Shown here: positions 49,179 to 61,396 of the stretch, one piece after another
How positions within the stretch are numbered: position 1 is the stretch's first letter
Layout: every line of letters begins with the position of its first letter
Source of the DNA: Melanocharis versteri
Taxonomy: Eukaryota; Chordata; Aves; Passeriformes; Melanocharitidae
Assembly: GCA_013397845.1 (NCBI GenBank)
Contig: VZTG01009129.1
Location: forward strand, 278,572 to 342,571
DNA length: 64,000 nucleotides
Direction of reading: 5' to 3'
The notes under the pieces: generated by a model
The model's database searches: none
Told to the model about the DNA's origin: nothing
The model's input: the letters and a program-made list of their open reading frames with translations, nothing else
Translations under genes and position numbers: made by a program

Positions 49179-50819
49179 TAACAAGAAAATGTTTATTTTG
49201 CTGCTTGTTACTCACAGAGAGATGTGAATCCAAACAACAGGCTGACAGCGAATGCATTTTTCTGCATTGAAGGATTCACCCTACTGCACTAATTATCCAT
49301 CGAACCCGAGCACCCACTCCTTTTCTTTGCCAGCTCCCTCTCATACAAGGCTGCAGGTTGTTTCGGTGGCTGTCAGTGCCCTCTTTCTGGTGGGAGCCCC
49401 TCTGTGCCCTGGCAGCAGCCAACATTGCCCAACATAGATCATGGGAGATCCTGTTCTGTGTGGGACACACTGTCCAAAGGCACCTTGGCTGTGCTCAGGA
49501 CATTCTGCTGACAGATTTCCCCACGAAGTTAAAAGTTGTAGCTGTCGGCATACGAGTGCATCCAAAGTGTAGGCTCTTCCTGTCAAACTCCACTGCTGCT
49601 GGCTTCAAATCCAGTGTGAGCCCAAGGATAGCTTCAGGGGGGCAGAGGTTGCCTGAACTTTGGCAGAAGTTCACGTTGTGTTTTGAGTTGAAATTCAGGT
49701 TGCTGCTTCTCCCTGCATCCCTTCAGGTGGTGCTGCACAGTTTTCGTGCAGCTGGGAAGGACTGGCAGAAGCAGGACTGTTCCCTAATTGCCTCTGGCCA
49801 TCTGGGAGAAGCTGTTTGAGTTAATTGAACTGCCTCTGATGCTTCCTTCTCTGCTTAAATATTAAATAGGAATGGCATTGAGCTGTGTAGGTCAGCAGTG
49901 TCTGGGGACGTGTGGAGTGTGGTAATCTGTGTGAGGATGGCGAAGATGAGGATGAGGTGTGGAGGCATCCCCTCCATCCAAAACCCAGGTACCTCTGCAG
50001 TTCCACCTCTGCCTGTCCGAGGTCCTCAGCTCCCAGTGGCTGTCACGTTTCCCTCCAGCTCCTTTAGATGTTGATTCCCAGGTCCCTGACTTGCTCTTTA
50101 TTGCCGTTTGGATGCTTTGAGTACTTTTCTCATTGTTAGGAAAGTTAATTAACATCAGGAGCTGCCAATATTTGTAAAGCTGCTTTCCAAGGCAGGCTGC
50201 TGCTCATGAACAAGATTTTCTTTTTTTTTTTAAAGCAAATATGTCAGATCCATCATCAAAATAACCCATCATAAACATTCCCTTCATAGCCCTCTCACTG
50301 GTATTGCACGGACTTAAGCAATAAAGCCAGGCTGGTCTTCAGTCCTGTTACTGGCTTGGAAGAGAAACTGGCTTTAAAAAAAATAAAGAGAAACCAGCAA
50401 CAATGAACAAACCTGGTGTTTTCCAGCAGAGATGGAGAACTGGCTCTGTGGGGAGCTGGTCTCTCTCAGGAAGCGCTGGAAGTGGCCACTTGGATTTAAT
50501 TCTCTGCTCATCAGCTGCATCTGCTGTGAACAAGAGCATCTCACATTGCAAGGACTTTGCTATTTTCCATGAAATAGGAAGCTGCCCTTTTATCATTATG
50601 AGTTAAGGGCAGAGATTCTGGGCTGACGTGGCTGCCAGAGCTCCACCAGCTCCCGCAGCTGAGCGCGTATTCCCGGGCAATCCTGCTGCGCTTGGCGTTT
50701 TCCGAGGGTTACATAAACATCCTTCTTTCATACGCGAGGCCAGGACGTGCAATCTGCAAACTGCTGACAGTCCTTTGCAAGAGGCAGAGCTGCCCCAGAA
50801 GCTTTGGCAGCTCAGTGAG

Positions 50820-50885
50820 GTCGGGAAGGGATGGGAGCCACGTCGGGAAGGGATGGGAGCCACATCGGGAAGGGATTGGAGCCGC
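50820..50885 (+). repeat. 22-bp minisatellite, three copies
   Basis: Units starting GTCGGGAAGGGATGGGAGCC lie at 50820-50841, 50842-50863 and 50864-50885. The first two are identical; the third has a few changes. Confidence 0.92.
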
Positions 50886-52100
50886 ATCAGGCAGAGCAAG
50901 GCCATCGGGATCCCGCTGTGGGGTGTGTGGGGTGGCTTTGGGCCATCCCAGTGCGCACTGCTGCTGGAGATGTTGGGTGCTGACCCACACACAGCAAGAG
51001 GCCAGCAGGGTCGTCCTCAGGAGTTTGGATTTGCTTGCGTGGCTCCACCTGGGTATCTCGCCTCCCTGTACCTTCCTAGTGCCCTCTTGCAGATGTGACT
51101 TCCCAGCAGTTCGGGATGCTGCACTCCCACTCCACCACAATCAGATTTTTCTCCCGAGGAAGGCGTAGGAGTGGAGGTTTATCTCCGAGCTGGCAGGCAA
51201 AGGAGGATGCCACACCTCTGGGAGCTTCTGGGGCTGGGTGGAGTGGGAAAGTGGAGCAGCAGGACGTGGGCTTTGAGGAGCTGCAGTTCATGGGCTCGCC
51301 CTGAAGCCAGGGCACTCTGAGATTTCCAGGTCCCTTGGGGAAGGAGAGTAGCAATAAATCTGGATCATTTGTGACAGGGCCTGGCCGTTTGGGTGATTTC
51401 TGACACTTTGTGCTCTTCTGACAGCACACGCAGCAACAGGCTGTAGCTCACGGGAGTTCCCTTGGCTCTCGAGCTGAAGCAGTGCTCACGGTGAGTGGGC
51501 TTGGCTGTGAGGAGCTCCCAGCTCTGGATGTGAGGGTCAGAGGCAAAGGAAGCAAAGGCACAGTTAGCACATAGTGGGGCCCTTTCAGTGCCAGGCTGGG
51601 TGATTTTGTTGTCCTCAAAACTGAGTTCTGGGTAGCTTGATGGCTGTTCCTGCAGGATCTTCAGTGCTGCTCCAGGAGAGCTTGCACAGCTCCCTCGGGA
51701 GAAGGACCGAAGGGAAACGCAGGCCAAGGATGTCCTGCAAATGCTGAATCTGCTGGGGCTGGAAATTCATCCTTGTGTGGCTGGTATGGGCTGGGGGAGC
51801 CCTTGTGATAAAGGAAAGATGCAGACATCGAGTCTGTCTTTGGATGTGGTTGAAAGACAGAGTTATTGTCATGTAGATCGGGAACTGTGATAAGATGCAA
51901 AGAGGTCCTTGTCTTTGGGGTGGGAAACTTTTCTGGAAGCTCCAGCCAGTGTGGAACACCTAGAACTGTGTCTGGCTGGGGATGTTTCTCCCTGGAGGAT
52001 GCCCAGTTCATCCCCACCAACCATCATTCTGTCACATATCATGAACTCCAGTCAGCCCTTCCCAGGCAAAGCCCTGCCTGTGCCGCGCTGTGGAGAGGCT

Positions 52101-52214
52101 GTGGCTGATTCCTTATAAGATGAGGGGTTTATTTTACTTTATTCCTTTGTCAGAGTCTGTGCCTGTTTCCTTCTAAGGTGAGGGGTTTATTCTGCTTTAT
52201 TCCTTTGACAGCCT
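52101..52214 (+). repeat. Imperfect 58-bp tandem duplication
   Basis: The segment beginning at 52101 recurs at 52159 with the shared core GAGGGGTTTATT, then ACTTTATTCCTTTG versus GCTTTATTCCTTTG. The copies differ at several sites, so the duplication is older than the 73-bp one at 30028. Confidence 0.85.
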
Positions 52215-53379
52215 TCCTTGAGTTTTGCCAGCTCTTCTCTCTATCAGCCTGCAAGACCTGGAAGGAAACCACTGTTTTCAAAATGCTTTTTAATGCCTAA
52301 TTCAGGAAAATAGAGAGAATTGTTCACGAGTGCCACTCTGCCTCTGAGTAACAGGCATTGCTGGGGGTGTGTGAGGGATACTGCCTGGTTCTCGGGATGG
52401 GGACGGGGTGTCTTCACATTCTCAAGTCTGCGAATGCTGCACACATCTGGCACGAGAGAAGGGCTGGACTATTTGCCTTCTTTAGGAACTGGAAACAATC
52501 CAGCCTGCCAGTTCCTGCAAAGCTCATCCTGCGGTTTAGTGGATAATACTGGTCCTTGTTCAACTCCCACGCTTTAGTGCCTTGCGAGAGGGTAGGGAAG
52601 GCTTTGCAGAGCTTGTGCTGCGCTGGGACCCCAGTTCATCGCTGTGGAAAGCAGCATGAATATTCATTATGCCTGGAGTTCGTGCTCCACAGTTTTAATA
52701 AAATGTTTATGGTGACACAGGGACGACTCTGGGATGGTGGCAGGCTGTAGCTGGTCAGCAGGTGTGAGGGATGCGGGGTGGCAGCAGGAGCTGAGGGGGA
52801 AGGGCTGTTTCTTTGAGCTCCAAGTGTCTTCACGAGTACATTTCCAGGAGTTTGACTGGTGCTGCCGTTGTCTCCCCAGTGCCAGGACGGGAGTTTCGTG
52901 TCTGTGTCCCCTGCAGCTGGGAGATGACTGCAGGCAGTGCACGGCTGGCTGAGCTCGGGGACCAGGAGCTGCACAAACCTGTGTTTTCTCGAGCAATCAG
53001 CAAAGCTGCTGCATGGCACAAATCAGAGTGACAGCCACATCAAGGCAGATCTGCCATGGATGGGCACGCAGGCTTTATTCTGGGGCTGCACCAACGTGAC
53101 CAAAGGTGAATCCCAGTGTCCCAAGCCTGATGTTGTCCTCAGCAGACTGAGGATGCTCTGATCCTGTTGTTGGTGAGGCTCTTTCCTGTCCACGGAGCTG
53201 GGACAGCCCCTCTCTGAGAGGTGGAGGGGACGTGGGGCAGGAGGGTCTCTGTGAGCAGGAGGTGACATTGAGTTGTGGTGCTAGATTGTCCCCCAGCCCC
53301 TCTGCCCTGCACACGTGTGTCCCCTGGATGGGGACAGGTCTCTGGATTACCTAGTTGAAGCCCAGCCTGCTCGTTGCAG

Positions 53380-53432
53380 AGAGTTGGGCTAGATGGCCTT
53401 TAAAGGTGCCTTCCAACCCCGTGATTCCATGG
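53380..53432 (+). mobile_element. Short CR1-type 3' terminus
   Basis: GTTGGGCTAGATGGCCTTTA then GTGCCTTCCAACCCCGTGAT and TCCATGG match a CR1 end variant. Only about 50 bases remain. Confidence 0.75.
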
Positions 53433-56400
53433 CACGGCACAGAGATGGTTCCTCTTGTCTAAGAGTTTGTTTGAGATGAGCCCCATCGAAGCTGCCCACA
53501 CAGGAGCCTTTCCCCACCTCTGCCGTGGGGGTGCTGAGGCTGCTGCACACCACTGGCCTCCAGCTGTGTGCTAAAACTCTGAGGAAGGTGTTTGATGAGC
53601 CCAGGGTGGAGGTTTCACCACAGAGCAGCACAGCACAGACCAGAGGGGGGTTGTGAGCCAGCCCTGCAGTTCCCCCTGCGCTCCTGCCTCGCTCGGGTCC
53701 ATGGATGTGTAGAAGACAGATGAGGTGAGCAGGTTTTGGTACGACTGTGGCTGGCAGCAGGCACAGATCGTGGATTAAACATGTGCATGGCAAGAAAGGG
53801 GCTTTCTTGAGGCAGACAGAGAGGCCTGCTGTTGCCGTGCAGCCCCGCTCCTCCCAGCCCCATGCTAACAGCATTATCAATGTGTTTATACGAAGCTTGG
53901 CTGCAAAATGCCTCATCGGCCTCAAGTTTTTTCAAGCGAGCCTGTAGCTTTGCTAAATACTCCTTTTATTGTGCTGCCAGAGGCTCTCCCAGAGGCCAGT
54001 AAAGGAGGTGGCCTGTTTGGCCACAGTGATATCTGGACCGGAGATTGAATTCCCGCGTGTCTTAAATCTGTCTCCAGACTGGCAAGCGACCAAGTGGGCA
54101 TCTCTTTCTCCAACTAATTGGCTGTTTATGTGCAAATTGGCCTCTGGCTGCTTCCACGAGGCCTGGCTCACCAGAGCTGCACGAGAGAGCTCGCTGAGTG
54201 CCTGGGCTGTGCTGGGGATGGTGACGACAGGGACAGCCCAGCCCTGCTCCTGCCTCGGGTCACCATCGCTGGCTCTGAGCGAGCGCCCGGGCTGCTCTGG
54301 GCTGTTCACACTTCTCTGCAGTGCAGGGATTGCTGTCTGGCCTCCAGCTGGCAGGAGATGCTCTCCCAAGCTACAGGCAAGCGCTGTGGAGAAGGTTTGT
54401 TTGGAAAGCACGTCCTGAAGTGGAGCAGAGCAGAGGTGTCCTTGGCTGGGATGTGCACACCTGTGGCTGGAGCTGGTGGACACGGTGTCCGTGCAGGGAT
54501 TAGGATCCTTCTTGCAGGAGGGTGCTGCTGATATGCCAAGGCACAGGTTTCTGCAGGAGAGCACTCCCCAGGGCCCCCAGCACTGGAAGGAGGCCGCAGG
54601 GCAGTTTTATTTGACTCTCAGGAATGTCATCTGGTTGTTGAACCAACCAAACTGGGGGTTCTGTGGTGCAGGGTTTTTTTCTGGAGGTATGGGGAGAAGG
54701 AAGGTATTCAAGGGCAGAGCCCAGGTCTGGCAGTTTATTCTCTTCTGTCAAGGTAAACCTGGCTGTGTTGGTCTGTCTGTGATTACTTGTCTGGGAATAA
54801 CAACATCCCCTGAGTTTATAGACACTGCCAGTCCCTGCTGGACGAGAAAGGCTGATGCTTAATGCTCCCAGTGCTTTCCTCCTGTCATTCCTTTATAAGG
54901 AAAAACATTTCAGATTTAGTTTCTACCTTATTTTAACTTCTCGTAAAAGAGGGCAGTTTAATTCTTTTGGTGGAACATCAAGTCCAACACTCCCTGCCCT
55001 GGTGTGGTTATTATGGGCACTTGGTAAGATGAAGTAATAGAAAAAGTCAGCAGGGTAATGCTGAGTTCCTCAGAGAGCAGAGAGGGTGATGGGGTGGCAA
55101 GTGGTGCCTGCAGCCTGGAGATGGCAGGAGAGATGACACACGACCTCCTTGTGGCATGGCTTGGTGTGATGGCAGTGACTACATCTTCTGGGAAAGGGGA
55201 ATTTGCCCTGTTCCCCTTCCCCTGCTGGGCTTGGCCACAGGGGCTCGTGGGCACAAAAAAGATGGGCAGCGTGTGGGCAGAGAGAGAACCCAGCCCTGGC
55301 TGTCACTGCAGAGGAGCAGGGCCAGCTCTGCTCCTTCAGGACACCTGAGCTCTGCTGTGCTCATTTAGAAACACGAGTGTCAGAGCTAATTGCCCAGCAG
55401 CCTGCAGCCCTGTGCCACTGCCCCAGGAAGGGCTGTGTCCCACGGCTGGTGGCAACTCCGGTGCTGAGTTTTGCCCTGTTCCAGACCCCCAAACTCAGCC
55501 CATCCACAAGGTTTTACTGTTTCTTGGGGGATTGCCAGTGGGGAGTTTCTCCCCCCTTGCATTGTTTGCTGGAAATCTCCCCCTCTCCCTCCTGGCTCGG
55601 TGCCCTCTCTCCGTGACTGGTGCTCTGCCCCCAGTGTGCTCACGGGCCTCTTTCCCATTTAGGGAAAAGCTGGATGGCCCCTGCTTTTGGCCTGCTTGCA
55701 GCACATCTCCCAGTCGATTATTTTTCTTTTTTTTCCAACCCTCTTTTGTCTCTGGAGGCTGAAATCCCCAGTGTCACCCAGCCCTGTGTGCCAGTTATGG
55801 CTCTTGGAGAGCTGCACTGGGGCAGGTTGGAGGGGGAAGCCCAAGTGTTGTCCTGCTCAGGGTGAGGCTGGGTGTTGACAGTCTGTTCCAGCAGACAGGG
55901 TGAGCCTGGAGGGGTGGCTACAGCATCGTTCTCTCCTGCAGCAATGATTTAATCTCAGCAGGAACAAGCGCCCTGCAGCAGGGAACCCTCAGGCACAGGC
56001 TGTGCACAGGCAGGGGCTGGGGCAGGCAGCAGGGCTGAGCAGGGGAAAGGGACAGGAAGCTGAAGGAAATTCCCCTGAAAATGTTGACTCATTACTTTTT
56101 TTTTTTTTCTTATCCAGATTTTTAAATCAGCTGTGAAACTTCTGCATCTGTAGAAGGTGCTGAGTTGGCAGTGCTGGGTGTCTGCAAGATGGATTGGGGA
56201 ACAAAAGCTGGTGTGCTGTGTGAGACCTGGCTAGAGAGGGCTCTGCCACCCCCCTTGCCATGCTTGTCCAGCAGGAGAGGCCACTGGAGCCTGAGCTCCC
56301 GGGCTGCCTCCTGTGTTTGGGGGAATCTCTTGAAGCCACGGTTCGGGGTTGTTGCTTTGGTGGTGCCCAGCACAGTTTGGCTCAGTCAGTCCCTGGATCC

Positions 56401-56628
56401 TGCTGGGATTATCCTGGGATCTGGTTAGTGGGAGTTACCTTGGCTGTGTCTCTTGTGTGGGTCTGAGAGAGCTGTAATGGACTTTTCAAGAGGATGGTTT
56501 AATGAGATGTGAAAGCCAAGGCAGACCCTGCCCTTGCTGAGGGCAGCTGGTCCCCAGGGTGGTTCATCTCCTCCCACTTTGACTCCTCAAACCTAGCAGT
56601 TTAACAGCACCAATCCTGCCTAACTTTA

Positions 56629-56665
56629 CTATTTATTTATTATTTATTTATTATTTATTTATTTA
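56629..56665 (+). repeat. TTTA-type tetranucleotide repeat
   Basis: ATTT/TATT units run for about 37 bases with occasional shortened units. Confidence 0.88.
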
Positions 56666-59600
56666 ATTTCTGTGCCTGTGTTAGACCGGCCGAGCTCTCC
56701 CCAGCAGCAGCTGAGCTGAGGATTTTTCTCCTGGCCAGACCATCGCAGGGCATCTGAACTCCCACCTGCATGGAGACAGGAGCACGCAGCCCATGGACCT
56801 TGGCAGCAGTTCCTGTCCACTTGTGCACCTTTCCCATCCCTGCGTGGTGGAGCTGGAGCACAGGGAAGCCACCAGTGGTGCTCGGTGCTGTGTGGATGCT
56901 GACAATCACACCTCAGCATCCCCGCTGGTTCTTTCGCTGCCATCTGCCAAAACCTTTAAAAGGAAAGGAAAATTGTGTTCATTCTTCCTCTCCTTCCTCT
57001 CCCCCTGCCCTTGTGTCCTCCTCCTGCTGTGCAGTGAGCTCCCACACTGTGTCCATGCTGCCCAGAGGAAGCTGAGTGGGTGTGGGGCTGCGGCTCCATC
57101 TGGGAATTGTTCTTATCAAACTGGTTTATGTCAAAAAGGAATAATAATAATAAAACCTTTGATGGTAAGCAGGGAGATCAGGAGGTACAGCTGCTCCTGA
57201 GGCCTGACCTGCAGCTCATGGTGCTTCCTGAGCCTTTACAGGGAGTTTTAGGGTCTTTGTGCTGCAGCAGATTTTGCTGCGTGCCTGAAATATCTCGGAG
57301 GAGCGGGGAGAAACAACCAGGGGCTGGCGCAGGGAGCACGAGCTGCTGGAAATGGCTCTCTGAGAAGCGAGGGAGAAGCATAAGAAAAGCAAGTTTCCTG
57401 CCGTGAAGCTGGTATATTTATGACTGGAAAGTTTTGGGTTGAAAAGGTCGTGAGCAGGCGGCTGAGGGAGCCGCAGAGGCAGGGGCTGTAAGGGGCGATC
57501 TCCCGGCTCGTGCCCTGCCCTGCAGTGGGGTTGGGAGGGTCCCACGGGGGGCTGGTGGCCACGTGTGATGGGAGAGGGATGGGGAGCACTGGAGGGGTGA
57601 AGGACGGTGCCCAGGGATGTGTGGGGGAGGCAGGATGGTGTGGGATTTGCACCCGTGGGGCTGCTGAGGGGCTGGGCTGTGCCACCTCCTCCCCTCGCTG
57701 TGCGGGGATGGAGTTCCCAGCCCTGCCTCGGACAGCACGTGAAAATGAGCCAGGCACATCTGGAAGTGGAGTGCACGCATGTAGCACTGCCAGTTTATTT
57801 ATTTCTGCAAATTCTCCCAAATTAGGGGCTGCTGGGAGGTTGGCAGTGCTGGAAATAGCCTCTTTCCAAAGGATTCCGTGTTCTGACTGACCCTCACCTT
57901 CTCTTCCCCACCCTGCAACTGCCATAAGGGTGCAAACAGTGAAAAGGTGTTCCCTACCTCAAGGCCCAGGCACTGCAATTCCTTCTGGAGTCAACCACGC
58001 AGGGAGGTTTTCCAAAGGAAACGTGCTGAGCCCTGTGTGTGTTAAACTCATTAAGGATGAGCAAGGTTTCTGAAGCCTCTTGTTTCTACTAAAACATCTG
58101 TGCTGTCACGAGACACTGAGTTCTGTGCCTGTTTGGCCTTAATGTTAAAAAGCAGTAATTAACAATTATTTTTTAAAAAAAATAATTAAAGTAATTAAGT
58201 CAGTTTTCTGCTTGGATCCTAAACAGCACCTCCCAGGTTCTTCGAAAAGTCTGACCTGAAACTGAGAAGAACAAGAGCTTGAGACTGAGTTTGTTTGAAC
58301 TGCCTGGTTCAGGCAGATGCCGTTCCTGATCCTCTTTCCATTTCCTTCCTCTGCAAGTGTCCCCTGCTGTTTAATCAACACCAGGGAGCTGTGCTTCCCC
58401 TCCCTCCCCTTTTCCCTCCCCAGGCTTGTTTGTTTCCAGCCTGCCCCACCGGTGGCATGGGGACACCGCTGCCCTCCCAGGAGCCCAGGGTGGCCGGGAT
58501 GATGTGCCTGGCCCGGGCTCGGGGCAGCATTTCCCTTTCCAGGCTCTCAGCACACACAATAGCCGGAATCGCTGTCTTGGCATGAAGTGCTTCAAGCTGG
58601 GCCATGGCACCGGCGTGAGGTGATGGGACTGCCGTGAGCTCAACCTGTGTGTGCAGACCTCCAGGTCAAGGGGCTGATTGCTCCTTGGGGTGGCTGGGGC
58701 TCGGAGTCCATGGGAGGGGGTTGGAGGGGCAGAGCTGTGCCCCCCAGCCCAGGCCTGTGCCCCCAGAGCCCAGCACAGGGGGTGCTGACCCGCAGCATCC
58801 TTCCTGCACGCAAGCAGTGGGATCAGGTCCCTGGCTTGAATGCCACCTTAGCGCTGGGGTAGCCCTGGGTGACTCCATCGATCCCCAGGGAGGTGTTGGG
58901 GCCATCAAGGATGAGCACAGTGGGACCAGGATGGACCCAGCTCTGTTTCCAGGTTGGCAGGGTGAGGGGAGGGGTGTTGGTGCTCCGCTTGCCCTGCTCA
59001 GTGTAACCACACGTGATGCATCTCCTCGTTCTGTGCAAGAGCAGCCTGGTACCTCCTCTGTGTGCTGATTTAATGGGGTTAAACCCGGCAGGAAGGCAAG
59101 CCTTGGTCTTCACAGCTGTGTCCCTGCTGGGGGTGGGGAGAAGGGGCTGTGGTTGTCTGTGCCTGTTCCTCCACCCACCCAGCTCCCATGGGGCATCTCA
59201 GCTCCAGGCTGTCCCAGAGCACCAAGTTTGCTGCGTGCCCTGTTTGTGCAGTGAGTATCTGGGAAGCTGTAGGTTCAGGGACCTTCTCCTTCCTCATGCC
59301 ATATTTAATTTCCTATCAGCAGAGACCTCTTTGGCCTTTTGCTCCCTTGATTTCACATCAGCCCCTTTATACCTGCCATCACTAGCTGGTAAAATCTTCT
59401 CAGTTCTGCTGTTATTGATTCTTTTATACCATAACCATATTTGGGGTTGGATTGGGGTTTTTTTGTTCCCTTGGCAACAGTGATCTTTGCCCGCAGCAAC
59501 TCTTCCTTGTGGTGCATCTGCAGGTGATGCTTCGGGCAGCCCCATCCCCTCTCCACCTTCCTGTGGGGTGTGAGTGGTGCTGGGTAGCCAGGATGACTCA

Positions 59601-61241
59601 CGATAGATGGCTGGTGATTTCTGCTTCGCTGGTAAAAGTCTCTCATTTAATACGTTTTGGGAGTCACTCACTTTAACTGTGTGATGTTGGTGGCTTGTGG
59701 TCATGCTGGGACCTTCTGGGGCAGTGAGGTCCTTTGTGCTGAGCCTCTTTTCATGAGCGAAGACTTTATTAAAAGCCCCTTAAGTGCTGCCCTTTTGTCA
59801 TTCTTCCAGATTTTGTCCGTTTTCTGTTATCCAGCCTTCAAAGTTACCTGGCCTTTCTGTGCAGATCCCTGGCTCTGTGGCACTAAGAAATGAGATCTGG
59901 CAGCATTTTCTTAAAAACAAACAGACAAAAAATCAGTTCATTATCCAGAAATCTCAAATTAGCAAACCTATTTTGAATAATTTTAGCTTTTCCCATGCTC
60001 TCGGTTTCCTTGCGGAGGAAGGGAAGTGTGACTAGCACTGAAGTGCATCCGTCCTCCCTGTGTCTCCTACCCTTCGGAAGCAGGAAGATCCTGGAGTCTT
60101 GGGAAAGAGCCTCTTTTCGTGACAACTCCTGCGTAATCAGGGCTGGATTCACGCCGTCATCGACACGAAACCATGGGCGGAGGGGATGGGAACCGGGTCT
60201 GATTTTCCTTCCGGAGTCCCCTCGTCCCCAGGCAGTGACAGCCGCACTTCCCGAGGAGCCGGGGGCTCCCAGCACTGCTCCCTGCCACAGCCAGCTCTGC
60301 CCCCATGGCTTGCCAGCTCCCTGATTCTGAGTGACAGCTGTTCCGTGCCTCAGTTTCCCCACCTGTCATACGGAGATGACTGCAGCTCTTCCAGGTGGGT
60401 TTGGAAGCAGAGATGGTTTTGGGGCAGAGGCAGCGCAGGAACTCAGCAGAGGAGTGGAGGGGAAGATGATGGCGACAGCTTTTATTTTTGGCTTGGAAAG
60501 AAGAGCTGTGACTCACCATTCCTTCGCCTTTAAAATCTGCCTCGTCTGGGTTATTATAAATCTGTTTTTCCCTGTGACCCTGCGTTGGTGCTGCCAAGGG
60601 GATGGCACAGCCAGAGCTGCCCAGTGCCGAGCTGGAAGTGATGCCTGGGCACGCCGGGGTTGGTGTCTCATGGTGCAAGTGCCTCCCCCCATCCCCTGCA
60701 CCTTCCCATCAAGGCTGGGAAGGAAGTTTCACCTGTGATCAGCATCGAGGAAAGGTGTTTGGGCTCTCAAAGAAACATTAAGTGGTTAATAATGATGATA
60801 TTTAGCTGCTCCTACATAGTAATTTTGGTCTGTACGTCTCAAAGCATTTGATGGAAGAGGCCATAATCAATAAAGGGTTTTGTCTTCTAATTAAAATACG
60901 AGGAGGAAGCGGAAGATCCTGTGGATGAATTACCCACTTTTGTGTAGGAGACAATTTAAGGCTCAGGTAGCCACAATGACTCACGGCCCAGGTCTAAGCC
61001 AGCCTGCTGCTCATGACTGCAGCAGATTGTGAGACCGATAAGAGCTGCTGGGTTCAGAAAAACTTTGACTTGTGGGAGGAAGAAAATCTGCCTGAAAATC
61101 TGCATTCTTAGCAGCCTGCAAGGAAACTGCTCTGTGCTGTTTGAAATGGGTTCGGATAGGAAAGTCCCTCTTCTGCCTTTGCCTGTCTTGTTGAGGGATC
61201 TTCTAAAGCTGATACCTGTCATCTCCTTTTTTGATTGGGGG

Positions 61242-61396
61242 GTTTTTTGTTTGTTGTTTTTTGTTTGTTTGTTTGTTGTTTTGGTTTGGTTTTTTTGTTT
61301 GTTTGGTTGGTTTTTTGTTGTTGGGGCTTTTTTGGGGTTTTTGTTTGTTTGGTTGGTTGGTTGGTTTTTTGTTTCGTTTTGTTTTGTTTTTCTTTC
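61242..61396 (+). repeat. 150-base T/G-only simple-sequence tract
   Basis: GTTT, GTTTT and GGTT units alternate with T runs for about 150 bases with almost no A or C. On the transcribed strand this is a long U/G-rich intronic RNA segment. Confidence 0.9.
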
